Shown here: one piece after another, positions 26,014 through 34,166 of the stretch
Numbering within the stretch: position 1 is the stretch's first letter
Layout of the letters: the number at the start of each line of letters is the position of its first letter
Source of the DNA: JAWWPG01 sp033850885
Lineage (GTDB): Bacteria > Actinomycetota > Actinomycetes > Propionibacteriales > Nocardioidaceae
Length of the DNA stretch: 64,000 bases
NCBI GenBank assembly: GCA_033850885.1
Contig: JAWWPG010000037.1
Span: forward strand, 62,001-126,000
Direction of reading: 5' to 3'
Position numbers and translations under genes: made by a program
The notes under the pieces: generated by a model
The model's input: the letters and a program-made list of their open reading frames with translations, nothing else
What the model was told of the DNA's origin: nothing
The model's database searches: none

Positions 26014-26051
26014 GAAACGACCTGGAAACAACGCCAGAAACTCCCCGAAAC
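26014..26051 (+). promoter_or_regulatory. GlnR-box-like GAAAC array upstream of amt
   Basis: GAAAC occurs at 26014, 26025, 26037 and 26047, spaced 11, 12 and 10 nt, with a further GAAAC at 25984. Actinobacterial GlnR boxes consist of alternating GTnAC and GAAAC half-sites every 11 nt, and amt is a standard GlnR target. The array ends 52 nt before the amt start. Confidence 0.5.
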
Positions 26052-26102
26052 ATGAGGAGGCGACACTGTCTGCCAAGACCCATCGACGAGGGAGCGACCA
26101 CC

Positions 26103-27416
26103 ATGCTTCAGCAGGCGGCTCTTGCAGGCAGCACCGCAGACGTGACCACGAACCTCGATGCGCTCTGGCTCATCGTGGGTGCGGCCCTGGTGCTCTTGAT
26201 GACTCCGGGGGTCGCCTTCTTCTACGGCGGAATGGTCAGGGCCAAGAGCGTCATCAGCATGATGATGATGAGCTTCGGGGCCATCGCGGTGGTGGGCGTG
26301 CTGTGGGTCCTCTTCGGCTACGGGATGTCGTTCGGCAGCGGTAAGGACTGGCTGATTCCGCACTTCCTGCTCAACCCCTTCTCGAACCTGGGTCTGCACA
26401 AGTTCCTCGGAATCGGCGCGGACGGCGCGATGGCGACGAACAACGTGGCGGACACCTACTCGCTGGCCTTCGTCGCCTTCCAGGCCACGTTCGCGATCAT
26501 CACCGTCGCGCTGATCTCGGGGGCGGTCGCCGACCGCGTCAAGTTCGGCGCCTGGATGGTGTTCGCCGCCGTCTGGGCGACCCTGGTGTACTTCCCGGTC
26601 GCGAGCTGGGTGTTCAACTTCACAGTCAACGCCAAGGGTGCCATGACGGACGGAGGCTGGTCGGTCTACCTGCTCGGGGTCAACGACTTCGCCGGCGGAA
26701 CCGCGGTCCACATCAACGCCGGAGCGGCCGGCCTTGCGCTGGCCCTGGTCGTCGGCAAGCGCGTGGGGTTCGCGAAGGGCATGACCAAGCCCCACAACGT
26801 GCCGCTGACCCTGCTGGGCGCCGCGTTGCTCTGGTTCGGCTGGTTCGGCTTCAACTCGGGGTCGGCGGCGGCTGTCAACACCACGGCGGCGATCGCCTGG
26901 ATCAACACGCTGGCCGCCCCTGCGGCGGGAATCCTCGGCTGGCTGGTCGTGGAGAGCCGGCGAGAGGGCAAGCCGACGTCGATCGGGGCGGCATCAGGCG
27001 CCGTCGCGGGCCTGGTCGCCATCACTCCGGCGTGCAACATCCTGACACCGACCTGGGCGATCGTGCTCGGCATCATCACCGGTGCCGCCTGCTGCTACGC
27101 CATCGAGATCAAGTACCGGCTCGGCTTCGACGACTCCCTTGACGTGGTGGGCATCCACCTCGTCGGAGGTCTCATCGGCACCCTGTACATCGGCCTCGTC
27201 GGCACCAGGATCGGGCTCCTCGACAGCGGTAGCCTGCACCAGCTGACAGCACAGGCGGTCGGAGCGTTCGGCGTGATGATCTACTCGTTCGCGATGGCGT
27301 ACGCGATCGGCTGGACCATCCAGAAGACGATCGGTTTCCGCATCACGACGGAGGACGAGCTGGCCGGCGTCGATACCGTGGTTCACGGCGAGGCAGGCTA
27401 CGCCCTCGTCGACTGA
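26103..27416 (+). CDS. amt: Ammonium transporter
   Basis: A 437-residue, eleven-helix Amt/Rh protein with FYGGMVRAKSVISMMMMSF and the signature DFAGGTAVHINAGAAGLALALVVG, which carries the first pore His. DVVGIHLVGGLIGTLYIGLVG carries the second. It imports ammonium across the cytoplasmic membrane. The ATG at 26103 places a short extracellular N-terminus before helix 1. The usual downstream glnK (PII) gene is missing; trpS follows in the opposite direction. GAAAC repeats upstream suggest nitrogen control by GlnR. Confidence 0.95.
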   Translation: MLQQAALAGSTADVTTNLDALWLIVGAALVLLMTPGVAFFYGGMVRAKSVISMMMMSFGAIAVVGVLWVLFGYGMSFGSGKDWLIPHFLLNPFSNLGLHKFLGIGADGAMATNNVADTYSLAFVAFQATFAIITVALISGAVADRVKFGAWMVFAAVWATLVYFPVASWVFNFTVNAKGAMTDGGWSVYLLGVNDFAGGTAVHINAGAAGLALALVVGKRVGFAKGMTKPHNVPLTLLGAALLWFGWFGFNSGSAAAVNTTAAIAWINTLAAPAAGILGWLVVESRREGKPTSIGAASGAVAGLVAITPACNILTPTWAIVLGIITGAACCYAIEIKYRLGFDDSLDVVGIHLVGGLIGTLYIGLVGTRIGLLDSGSLHQLTAQAVGAFGVMIYSFAMAYAIGWTIQKTIGFRITTEDELAGVDTVVHGEAGYALVD

Positions 27417-27452
27417 GTCCCGTCCGGCGACGCCGCGCCGGGATCGGCTGGA

Positions 27453-28460
27453 TCACCCTGCGGCGACAGGGGCCGGCTCGGCAGCCAACAGGCCGATGGC
27501 GCGCTTGGCGCGGGCGAGGACCGGTTCGGCCTGCAGGGCAGCCCGACCTGCCCCGTGGGCGAGCATTGCATCCAAGCGTGCCTCGTCGGCCCTCAGGGCG
27601 GCGTATCGCTGCTGGATCGGTTCGAGGACCGCCGTCACCTCGTCCGCGACGGCGGTCTTCAGCGCGCCGTACGACGAGAAACCGGCCGCCAACCCTGCTG
27701 GGTCCCCATCCACCAGGCTGGCGAGGATCTCGAGCAGGTTCGAGACGCCAGGCCTCTCGACCCGGTCGAAGCGGACCTCGGTGGAGGAGTCTGTCACCGC
27801 GCGGCCGACCTTACGACGCACCACCGCGGCGGCGTCGAGCATCCGGACCACTCCCGGAGCCTGGTCGGGCGCCGACTTGTTCATCTTGACCGTGGGGTCT
27901 GCCAGGTCCGCCACCCTCGTGGCGAGTGCCGCGGGCGCCAGCTGCGGGACGACGAAGGTGTCTCCGTGGTCCCGGTTGAACCGGGTCGCGAGATCGCGGC
28001 AGAGCTCGACGTGCTGGCTCTGGTCGCCCCCGACCGGGACCCGCTCGGTGTCGTACAGCAGGATGTCGGCGGCCATCAGGCATGGGTAGGTGAAGAGGCT
28101 CGCCCGAGTGCCGGGAAGGCCGCCCTTCTCCTTGAACTGGATCATCCGACCGAGCTCACCGACATGGGCGGTCGACTCGAGCAGGTAGGACAGCTCCGCG
28201 TGCGCCCGCACATGGGACTGGACGAACACCGTCGACTGTTCCGGGTCCAAACCGGAGGCGAAGAACAGTGTCGCCGTCTGACGGGTCAGCTCCCGGACGC
28301 GGCCGGCAGCGGCCGGCGTCGTGAGCGCATGCAGGTCGGCGACGAAGAAGAACCCGTGCTGGCTACCCTGACCCTCGACGAACCGCTTCAAGGCGCCGAG
28401 ATAGTTGCCGAGCGTCAAAGCGCCACTCGGGGTGACCCCGGACAGTACTCGGGGAGTCAC
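27453..28460 (-). CDS. trpS: Tryptophanyl-tRNA synthetase
   Basis: A 335-residue class I synthetase. Start VLSGVTPSGALTLGNYLGALKR (the HIGH-like TLGN), VGGDQSQHVELCRDLATRFN, and VKMNKSAPD in place of KMSKS. It charges tRNA-Trp. GTG at 28458-28460 overlaps the stop of the DUF2277 gene (GTGA). Ser-to-Asn in the KMSKS loop is a conservative variant, so activity is expected. Another trpS elsewhere in the genome cannot be excluded. Confidence 0.92.
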   Translation of the reverse strand: MTPRVLSGVTPSGALTLGNYLGALKRFVEGQGSQHGFFFVADLHALTTPAAAGRVRELTRQTATLFFASGLDPEQSTVFVQSHVRAHAELSYLLESTAHVGELGRMIQFKEKGGLPGTRASLFTYPCLMAADILLYDTERVPVGGDQSQHVELCRDLATRFNRDHGDTFVVPQLAPAALATRVADLADPTVKMNKSAPDQAPGVVRMLDAAAVVRRKVGRAVTDSSTEVRFDRVERPGVSNLLEILASLVDGDPAGLAAGFSSYGALKTAVADEVTAVLEPIQQRYAALRADEARLDAMLAHGAGRAALQAEPVLARAKRAIGLLAAEPAPVAAG

Positions 28461-28744
28461 CGACCGGCGGCCAGCGTCTGCTCCACCCGCCGAATGCCGC
28501 GCTCGCGTGCCTTGGCCCGCTCGACGTCGCGGTCCTTCGGCGGTGCCTGGGTGACCAGCGCATCCAGCAGCACCCTCGTCGCGGCCGCAACCGCGGCGAC
28601 CGCCTCAGCGGTGGCAGCCTCGTTGGCCTGGGCCGGCTTCGTCATGCCGCTGACCTTGCGGACGTACTGCACCGCCGCGGCCTGGATCTCGTCTTCGGTG
28701 GTGGGCGGCTCGAAGTTGTAGAGCACGCGGATGTTCCTGCACAT
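28457..28744 (-). CDS. DUF2277 family protein
   Basis: A 95-residue protein beginning MCRNIRVLYNFEPPTTEDEIQAAAVQYVRKVSG, the hallmark of DUF2277, ending in a basic helical tail (KDRDVERAKARERGIRRVEQ). Function unknown; it is probably a small nucleic-acid-associated or regulatory protein, which is inference from charge alone. Its stop overlaps the GTG of trpS. Its first 103 nt overlap, in another frame, the apparent end of the upstream DUF1707 gene. Confidence 0.85.
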   Translation of the reverse strand: MCRNIRVLYNFEPPTTEDEIQAAAVQYVRKVSGMTKPAQANEAATAEAVAAVAAATRVLLDALVTQAPPKDRDVERAKARERGIRRVEQTLAAGR

Positions 28745-29439
28745 CGCCCAAGAATCTCACATCGGCGCGTCAAGCCTCGCGGGCGCTTTCTGCCCAGGTG
28801 CTGGTCGATGACGCTCCGCACGCCTTCCTTCCAGCCCGGGTGGCGGACGGTGATCTCCCCGAAGACGGCCCTGCCGCGAACCTCGACGACGGGGGCACCG
28901 GGGGGTGTGTCACGCTCGACGTCGCAGGTGCGCGAGCCGAAGATCGACATCCCGGTCGTGCGGACCTCGACACCGTCCGGTACCACGATGACCACGCTGC
29001 CGAACACGGCCTGTACGTCGATCACCGTAACGCGGGAATGCAGGGTGGCCTCCTGGATCTCGATCCTGCATTCGCCGAAGAGCGCCCGGGCGTCCAGCTG
29101 AGCCGGCACCAGCCAGCTGCCACGGCGCGTCTCGGTGCCGAAGACGGCCAGCAGCCGGTCGTACGACGGCCGCGAGCCGCCAAACCTGACGGCTGCCGGA
29201 CGAAACCCCGGCCGGCTCGGCGCCGCGAGGTCGTGCGTCAGGACAGCAAGGTCGTCCCGGGTGACAGACGTGAGGGCACGGTCGGCTCGCTGCGAGTACT
29301 CATCGAGCGTGAGTCGGCCGTCCGTCGCTGCCTCGACGAGAACGTCGATGGTCTCGTCCCGCTCGCGGTCCGACACCCGAAGGTGCCCGTCGGGAGATCT
29401 GTTCGGCCGCCACGCGGTCTCCTCGCTCACCGGATCCAC
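28642..29439 (-). CDS. DUF1707 domain protein (3' end suspicious)
   Basis: The N-terminal part, HLRVSDRERDETIDVLVEAATDGRLTLDEYSQRADRALTS, is a DUF1707 domain. It is followed by a beta-helical 'cell wall-active antibiotics response'-like segment (LVPAQLDARALFGECRIEI, VFGSVVIVVPDGVEV) ending near GWKEGVRSVIDQHLGRK. After that the frame runs 103 nt into the DUF2277 gene and yields an Arg/Ser-rich tail that looks like out-of-frame translation. In the neighbouring frame a TGA follows at 28770. Either the gene truly overlaps or a frameshift lies near 28790. Start: GTG at 29439 or 29430. DUF1707 proteins are associated with envelope-stress genes in actinobacteria. Confidence 0.75.
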   Translation of the reverse strand: MDPVSEETAWRPNRSPDGHLRVSDRERDETIDVLVEAATDGRLTLDEYSQRADRALTSVTRDDLAVLTHDLAAPSRPGFRPAAVRFGGSRPSYDRLLAVFGTETRRGSWLVPAQLDARALFGECRIEIQEATLHSRVTVIDVQAVFGSVVIVVPDGVEVRTTGMSIFGSRTCDVERDTPPGAPVVEVRGRAVFGEITVRHPGWKEGVRSVIDQHLGRKRPRGLTRRCEILGRCAGTSACSTTSSRPPPKTRSRPRRCSTSARSAA

Positions 29440-29534
29440 GATAGACCGCTGACTGCCCGCCGGGCATCGAGTGCCAGCCCATCGTGCAGGTGCCCCCAGC
29501 CTCCCTTCCTCCGCGCCCTGGGAGAACTTCCCAG

Positions 29535-29566
29535 CCCCGGTGGGAAAGCTGCTCTTTCTACCGGGG
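29535..29566. repeat. Stem-loop upstream of the small membrane protein gene
   Basis: CCCCGGTGGGAAAG (29535-29548) and CTTTCTACCGGGG (29554-29566) form an imperfect hairpin with a 5 nt loop. It lies in the gap between the divergent DUF1707 and membrane-protein genes, 53 nt before the latter's start. A second small hairpin, TGGGAGAACTTCCCA, precedes it. Confidence 0.6.
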
Positions 29567-29618
29567 AAAGCGAGCCGGGATGCTCACGACACCACTCATT
29601 CTCACCTGGAGGAAGGAC

Positions 29619-29999
29619 ATGTTCGCTCTCAAGCTCGACAAGGCCCTGGCCGCCCTGGCCCTCGTGCTCGGTATCGGCGAGTTCGCAAGCTCGATAGTCA
29701 TCTGGCGTGAGAACTACGCCGACAGCGTGCCCGCGTTTGCGGTGTTGTTCGGAGTCCTGTTCCTGCTGGCCGCCTGGCTGGTGTACAAGGCATACGTCAT
29801 TGCCGGCGCAGCATTCGTCGGGGCTCTCTGCCTGTTCGAGGTTGCCAGCTTCCCGAGCTGGACCAAGCACGGCGTCCTCGACTGGTCAATCGCCATCGTC
29901 TTCGTGGTCGTCTGCGTGGTCGAGATCGGGCTGGCCGTCGCGGCGCTCGTCTCCCGGCTCGCCTCCCGCCGACGTGGATCCGCCGAGCTCGTCCGGTAG
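29619..29999 (+). CDS. Four-TM membrane protein of unknown function
   Basis: 126 residues with hydrophobic segments at about 8-27, 37-55, 60-78 and 90-112, and a short basic C-terminus (RLASRRRGSAELVR). The ATG at 29619 is chosen because GGAGGAAGG (29609-29617) lies just upstream; the frame stays open further upstream without similarity. No known motif was recognised. It precedes a sensor kinase gene by 36 nt and might be co-transcribed with it. Confidence 0.65.
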   Translation: MFALKLDKALAALALVLGIGEFASSIVIWRENYADSVPAFAVLFGVLFLLAAWLVYKAYVIAGAAFVGALCLFEVASFPSWTKHGVLDWSIAIVFVVVCVVEIGLAVAALVSRLASRRRGSAELVR

Positions 30000-30035
30000 C
30001 TCGTTGTGCAAGTTCCGGCACGCCCCGCGGAGGGG

Positions 30036-32099
30036 ATGGAGTTGAGGGACACTTTGACCGTGGATGCTTCGCCTGCGAGGAGCGCCGGAGTACGCCGGAC
30101 CGCCGGCGCCGTCGCTGCCGTGGTCATCGCTCTCGCCGGCTCCGCCGTCGCCACCGGGTACGCCGCGGCGGGCACCACCGACGTGGCCGAGGCGGTGGCG
30201 AGCGCCTTCGTCATCGGAATGGTCGCCATTGTCGGCGCGGTGATCATCCTCGCCGACGCCCACCACCGGGTCGGATGGCTGCTCATCACGTCCGCGACCC
30301 TGATGGCAGTCGGTCAGGCGCTCACAGAAGCGGGCGTGTACGGCGTCGTCGTCGCCCCCGGATCGGTTCCCGGAGCCGCGAACATGGCCGCGATCGGTCC
30401 CGCGCTCCGCGGTGCCGGCTGGCTGCTCGCGGTCATCGGGGTACCCGCCATCTTCCCCGACGGCCGCCTGCCCGGTGCGCGCTGGCGTTGGTTGGCTGTC
30501 TGCGTCGTGCTTGCTGCGACCTTCCTGTTCCTGGGAGATCTTCTGAGCCCACATGGAAACGAGAGCCGGCTCGTGGACTGGGACAACCCGCTGGGGCTGC
30601 CCGGCCGGCTCGGCCAGATCGCCGACGCGATGACCGTCCTGGGGCCGCTCCTCGCCGTCGTCGCCACGGCCGGAGCGGTCGCCGGGCTGATCACCCGCTG
30701 GCGCCGGGGTGGCCCGCTCGTGCGTCAGCAGCTCGCGCTGCTCGCGCTGGCCGCCTGCCCGCCCGCCGGGCTGGTTCTCGTCGTGCTGGCCACCAACGGC
30801 GTACCCGGATGGGTCTTCGACGTCGTACTCGTTCCATTCCCGGTGGCCATAGCCGTGGCTACGCTCAGCTACCGGTTGTACGACCTGCGACGAGCCACGC
30901 ATCGCACCCTGCTCTGGGTCCTGATGTCGGGCGGGGTCATCGGCATCTATGCCTGCGTCGTGCTGGCAGCTGCAGCCCTTGTCCCGGATCATCAGTCCTG
31001 GTGGCCGCCGCTGTTCGCCGCGGGCATCGCGGCGCTGCTTTTCATCCCGCTGCGCCGGGCCATGCAGCGTGGCGTGAACCGCGTCGTCTACGGGCGCTGG
31101 CACGAGCCGTACGAGGTGCTTGCCGCGATTGGTGAACAGCTGGCCTTCGCGGCGGACGTCGACCGGCTGCTCGACGCCGCGGTCAGCGAGCTCACGACGG
31201 GGCTCGACCTCAGGGACGTCGGCGTACGGACCCTCGACGGTGCATCCGCGGCCGGTACCGTCACGCCGGGAGGGACCGCCGTACCGCTGCATGCCTACGG
31301 AGTGACCGTGGGGTGGCTGAGCTACCGACCGCCCGACCGACACCTCAGTGCGCCTGAGGAGCGCTTGCTCGGGGATCTGGCGCGCCAGCTTGGTGGTGCA
31401 CTCCACGCGCGGGCGCTTCGCGCGGACCTTCAGCGTGCCCGCGAACGCCTCGTCCTGGCACGGGAGGAGGAGCGACGACGAATCCGGCGTGACCTTCACG
31501 ACGGCATCGGGCCGGCCCTGGCTGGATTGACGCTCAAGGCCGAGACGGCGCGGGCCCTTCTTCCGCCGGGGGCGGACGACGCATCCAGGAGGTTGCAGAA
31601 CCTGAGCGATGAGATCCGGCGCACGATTCGCGACGTCAGACGCGTCGTCGAGGGTCTGCGCCCGCCCGCACTCGACGAGCTAGGCCTCGAGGCAGCCTGT
31701 GCGCAAGCCGTCGAGCGGTTGACCGCGGAAACCGAGCTGGTCTTGGACATGCAGACAGCCCAAGCCCTGCCGGCATTGCCCGCGGCCGTCGAGGTCGCTG
31801 CGTACCGCATCGTCGTCGAGGCGGTGACCAACGTCGTGCGGCATGCCGGCGCACACCGCTGCAGGGTGTGCATCGGCCTGGCTGGTGAGGGCCTCGTTCT
31901 CACCGTGAGCGACGACGGCACCGGTCTCGCGAGGACTCGCCGCCAGGGTAGCGGCGTCGGCATCATGCGGGAACGCGCCGAGGAGCTGGGTGGGGAGCTG
32001 GAGGTCATCGACGCCTCACCGGGCGTCCTGGTTCAAGCCCGGCTCCCGGTCACCGCCGTCACGTCCGGCAGACCCACCGAGCCCAGGGTGTCGGCGTGA
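30036..32099 (+). CDS. NarL-family sensor histidine kinase
   Basis: About 687 residues. The N-terminal half (to about 350) has many hydrophobic segments, followed by a GAF-like region. HisKA_3 has the phospho-acceptor His at about 488 (REEERRRIRRDLHDGIGPAL). A C-terminal HATPase domain has AAYRIVVEAVTNVVRHAGAH (N box) and VSDDGTGLARTRRQGSGVGI (G boxes). The membrane domain likely senses an envelope signal and the kinase phosphorylates the response regulator encoded next (4 nt overlap). The start is uncertain: ATG 30036 is very close to GGAGG, and TTG 30042 has better spacing. Confidence 0.88.
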   Translation: MELRDTLTVDASPARSAGVRRTAGAVAAVVIALAGSAVATGYAAAGTTDVAEAVASAFVIGMVAIVGAVIILADAHHRVGWLLITSATLMAVGQALTEAGVYGVVVAPGSVPGAANMAAIGPALRGAGWLLAVIGVPAIFPDGRLPGARWRWLAVCVVLAATFLFLGDLLSPHGNESRLVDWDNPLGLPGRLGQIADAMTVLGPLLAVVATAGAVAGLITRWRRGGPLVRQQLALLALAACPPAGLVLVVLATNGVPGWVFDVVLVPFPVAIAVATLSYRLYDLRRATHRTLLWVLMSGGVIGIYACVVLAAAALVPDHQSWWPPLFAAGIAALLFIPLRRAMQRGVNRVVYGRWHEPYEVLAAIGEQLAFAADVDRLLDAAVSELTTGLDLRDVGVRTLDGASAAGTVTPGGTAVPLHAYGVTVGWLSYRPPDRHLSAPEERLLGDLARQLGGALHARALRADLQRARERLVLAREEERRRIRRDLHDGIGPALAGLTLKAETARALLPPGADDASRRLQNLSDEIRRTIRDVRRVVEGLRPPALDELGLEAACAQAVERLTAETELVLDMQTAQALPALPAAVEVAAYRIVVEAVTNVVRHAGAHRCRVCIGLAGEGLVLTVSDDGTGLARTRRQGSGVGIMRERAEELGGELEVIDASPGVLVQARLPVTAVTSGRPTEPRVSA

Positions 32100-32779
32100 C
32101 GCGAGTGTTGATCGTGGACGACCATCCGCTCTTTCGGGACGGCCTGGCCGGGCTGCTCGCGACGCTCCCGGACATTAAGCTCGTGGGAGCCGTCGGAAGC
32201 ACCGAGGAGCTGCTCGCCATGCTCGAGGAGGCCGGGCCCGACGTCGTGCTGATGGACCTCAACCTGCCCGGGGCATCCGGCGTCGAGGCAACCACCAAGG
32301 TGTCGCAGGCGCGACCCACGACGGCCGTCCTGGTCTTGACGATGGTCGACGACGACGACAGCGTCTTTGCTGCCCTGTCTGCCGGCGCGCGTGGTTACGT
32401 CTTGAAGGGAGCCTCGGCCGCTGACATCACTGCGGCGCTCAGGACGGTGGCTGCGGGGGGCGCTGTCTTCGGGGCTGGGATCGCCAACCGTCTGCTCGCC
32501 CGGACACCGATGCGGTCCCTCGAAACGACACCTGATCCTGCCGGGGGCCTGACCGCCAGGGAGCGAGAGGTGCTCGCCCTCGTCTCCAAGGGAGCGAGCA
32601 ACCCACAGATCGCGCGCGCCCTCGGTGTCTCGTTGAAGACCGTGCAGAACTACGTCTCACGCGTTCTGGACAAGCTGCAGGCTGCCGACCGGACCCAGGC
32701 CGCTCTGCGGGCAAGGGGCATCACACCGCAGGCGTACCGCTCCGGAAACCATTACAGTGTCGACAATGGGCGGCTCTGA
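32096..32779 (+). CDS. NarL/LuxR-type response regulator
   Basis: 227 residues with a receiver domain (DDH acidic pocket at 8-10, phospho-accepting Asp54 in VVLMDLNLPGASG, Lys in GYVLKGASAAD) and a LuxR-type HTH: GLTAREREVLALVSKGASNPQIARALGVSLKTVQNYVSRVLDKL. GTG at 32096 overlaps the TGA of the kinase gene. It is the cognate partner of that kinase. The target genes are unknown; the tms genes immediately downstream, whose first codons overlap its 3' end, are possible targets. Confidence 0.92.
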   Translation: MTRVLIVDDHPLFRDGLAGLLATLPDIKLVGAVGSTEELLAMLEEAGPDVVLMDLNLPGASGVEATTKVSQARPTTAVLVLTMVDDDDSVFAALSAGARGYVLKGASAADITAALRTVAAGGAVFGAGIANRLLARTPMRSLETTPDPAGGLTAREREVLALVSKGASNPQIARALGVSLKTVQNYVSRVLDKLQAADRTQAALRARGITPQAYRSGNHYSVDNGRL

Positions 32780-34166
32780 CAACGCACGTGCGCATGCGGC
32801 GGCAGTGGCTGTCTTGAGGGACTCTTACACCGCGATTCCCGCTGACGTTCCGGTCCGGCTCGCCAAGGCAACGTCCAACCTCTTCCGGCGCCGTACGTCG
32901 ACGCCGGGCGCAGGTCTGGACGTGTCCGGACTTGGCGGTGTCCTCAGTGTGGACGAGGTCAGGCGCACTGCCGACGTGCAGGGCATGTGTACCTACGAGG
33001 ATCTGGTGGCGGCGACTCTTCCCCACGGGTTGATGCCGCTCGTCGTCCCGCAGCTCAAGACCATCACCCTCGGCGGTGCCGTCAGCGGCCTCGGCATAGA
33101 GTCGTCGTCGTTCCGCAACGGCCTGCCACACGAGTCGGTCATCGAGATGGACATCCTGACCGGCGACGGCTCGATCGTCACATGCACACCGGACGGCCCG
33201 CACGCCGACCTGTTCGCAGCCTTCCCCAACTCCTACGGCAGCCTCGGTTACGCCGTGCGGCTGCGCATCGAGCTCGAGCAGGTGTCGCCGTACGTCGCCC
33301 TTCGCCATGTGCGTTTCGACCTGCTCGACGAGCTGGCCGCCGCGACCGCGGTCGTCTGCCGGGAGGCGCAATGGGACGGCGAGCGGGTCAACTTCGTCGA
33401 TGGCGTCGTCTTCGGGCCGGGCGAGGCCTACCTCACGCTCGGGAGGTGGGTCGACGACGTCGCCGACGCGGGCCTGCTCTGCGCAAGTGACTACACGGGA
33501 CAGCAGGTCTACTACCGGTCGATCCGGGAACGGTCCCGCGACGTGCTCACCGTCCACGACTACCTGTGGCGCTGGGACACCGACTGGTTCTGGTGCTCCG
33601 CCACCTTCGGTGCCCAGCACCCCGTGATCAGACGGTGCTGGCCGTCCCGCTGGCGTCGCAGCGACGTCTACCATCGGCTCGTCGGTCTCGAGAACCGGTT
33701 CGGCGTCTATGCCCGGCTCCAGCGCCTGCGAGGCAAGCCGCCCGTCGAGCGGGTCATCCAGGATGTCGAGATCCCGGTCGAGCGGACCGCCGACTTCCTT
33801 CGCTGGTTCGACCAGGCCGTCGGCATGCGCCCCGTCTGGCTGTGCCCGCTGACACTCCGGGAGCGCCCGGACGGCGCCCGTGAGTGGCCGCTGTACCCCC
33901 TGACCCCGGGTCAGCTCTATGTCAACGTCGGATTCTGGGGCACCGTCGCGATCGGGCCCGGACGCGCCGACGGTGACGTCAACCGGCTCATCGAGGCGGC
34001 AGTCTCGGAGCACGACGGACACAAGTCCCTGTACTCGGACGTCTTCTACGACGAGGAGACCTTCGATACAACCTATGGCGGGAAGGTCTACCACGAGGTG
34101 TTGGACGAGTACGATCCCGGTCACCGGCTGACCGGCTTCTACCAGAAGGTGGTGAGACATCAGTGA
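32766..34166 (+). CDS. tmsA: TmsA-like FAD-dependent reductase for 10-methyl fatty acids
   Basis: A 466-residue FAD-binding oxidoreductase. The FAD_binding_4 fold runs through VLSVDEVRRTADVQGMCTYEDLVAATLPHGLMPLVVP and TLGGAVSGLGIESSSFRNGLPHESV. The next gene, overlapping by 4 nt, is a cyclopropane-synthase-like methyltransferase. This pair is the tmsAB/bfaAB arrangement of actinobacteria. The methyltransferase makes 10-methylene phospholipid acyl chains from oleoyl groups and the flavoenzyme reduces them to 10-methylstearoyl (tuberculostearoyl) chains. ATG 32766 or GTG 32757 may start it; both lie inside the response regulator gene. A tmsC gene is not seen. Confidence 0.8.
   Translation: MGGSDNARAHAAAVAVLRDSYTAIPADVPVRLAKATSNLFRRRTSTPGAGLDVSGLGGVLSVDEVRRTADVQGMCTYEDLVAATLPHGLMPLVVPQLKTITLGGAVSGLGIESSSFRNGLPHESVIEMDILTGDGSIVTCTPDGPHADLFAAFPNSYGSLGYAVRLRIELEQVSPYVALRHVRFDLLDELAAATAVVCREAQWDGERVNFVDGVVFGPGEAYLTLGRWVDDVADAGLLCASDYTGQQVYYRSIRERSRDVLTVHDYLWRWDTDWFWCSATFGAQHPVIRRCWPSRWRRSDVYHRLVGLENRFGVYARLQRLRGKPPVERVIQDVEIPVERTADFLRWFDQAVGMRPVWLCPLTLRERPDGAREWPLYPLTPGQLYVNVGFWGTVAIGPGRADGDVNRLIEAAVSEHDGHKSLYSDVFYDEETFDTTYGGKVYHEVLDEYDPGHRLTGFYQKVVRHQ

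Noticed and set aside
29521..29580. Stem-loop near 29535 considered as a fifth palindromic element copy
   Set aside because: It shares only GGGAAAG with the family and lacks the AATTGCGGG arm and the GTGCACC core.
29886..31499. Minus-strand open frame opposite the sensor kinase
   Set aside because: High-GC shadow; the plus strand has membrane, HisKA_3 and HATPase motifs.
32721..34160. Minus-strand open frame opposite tmsA
   Set aside because: No recognisable domain; the plus strand has the FAD-binding fold and is coupled to tmsB.
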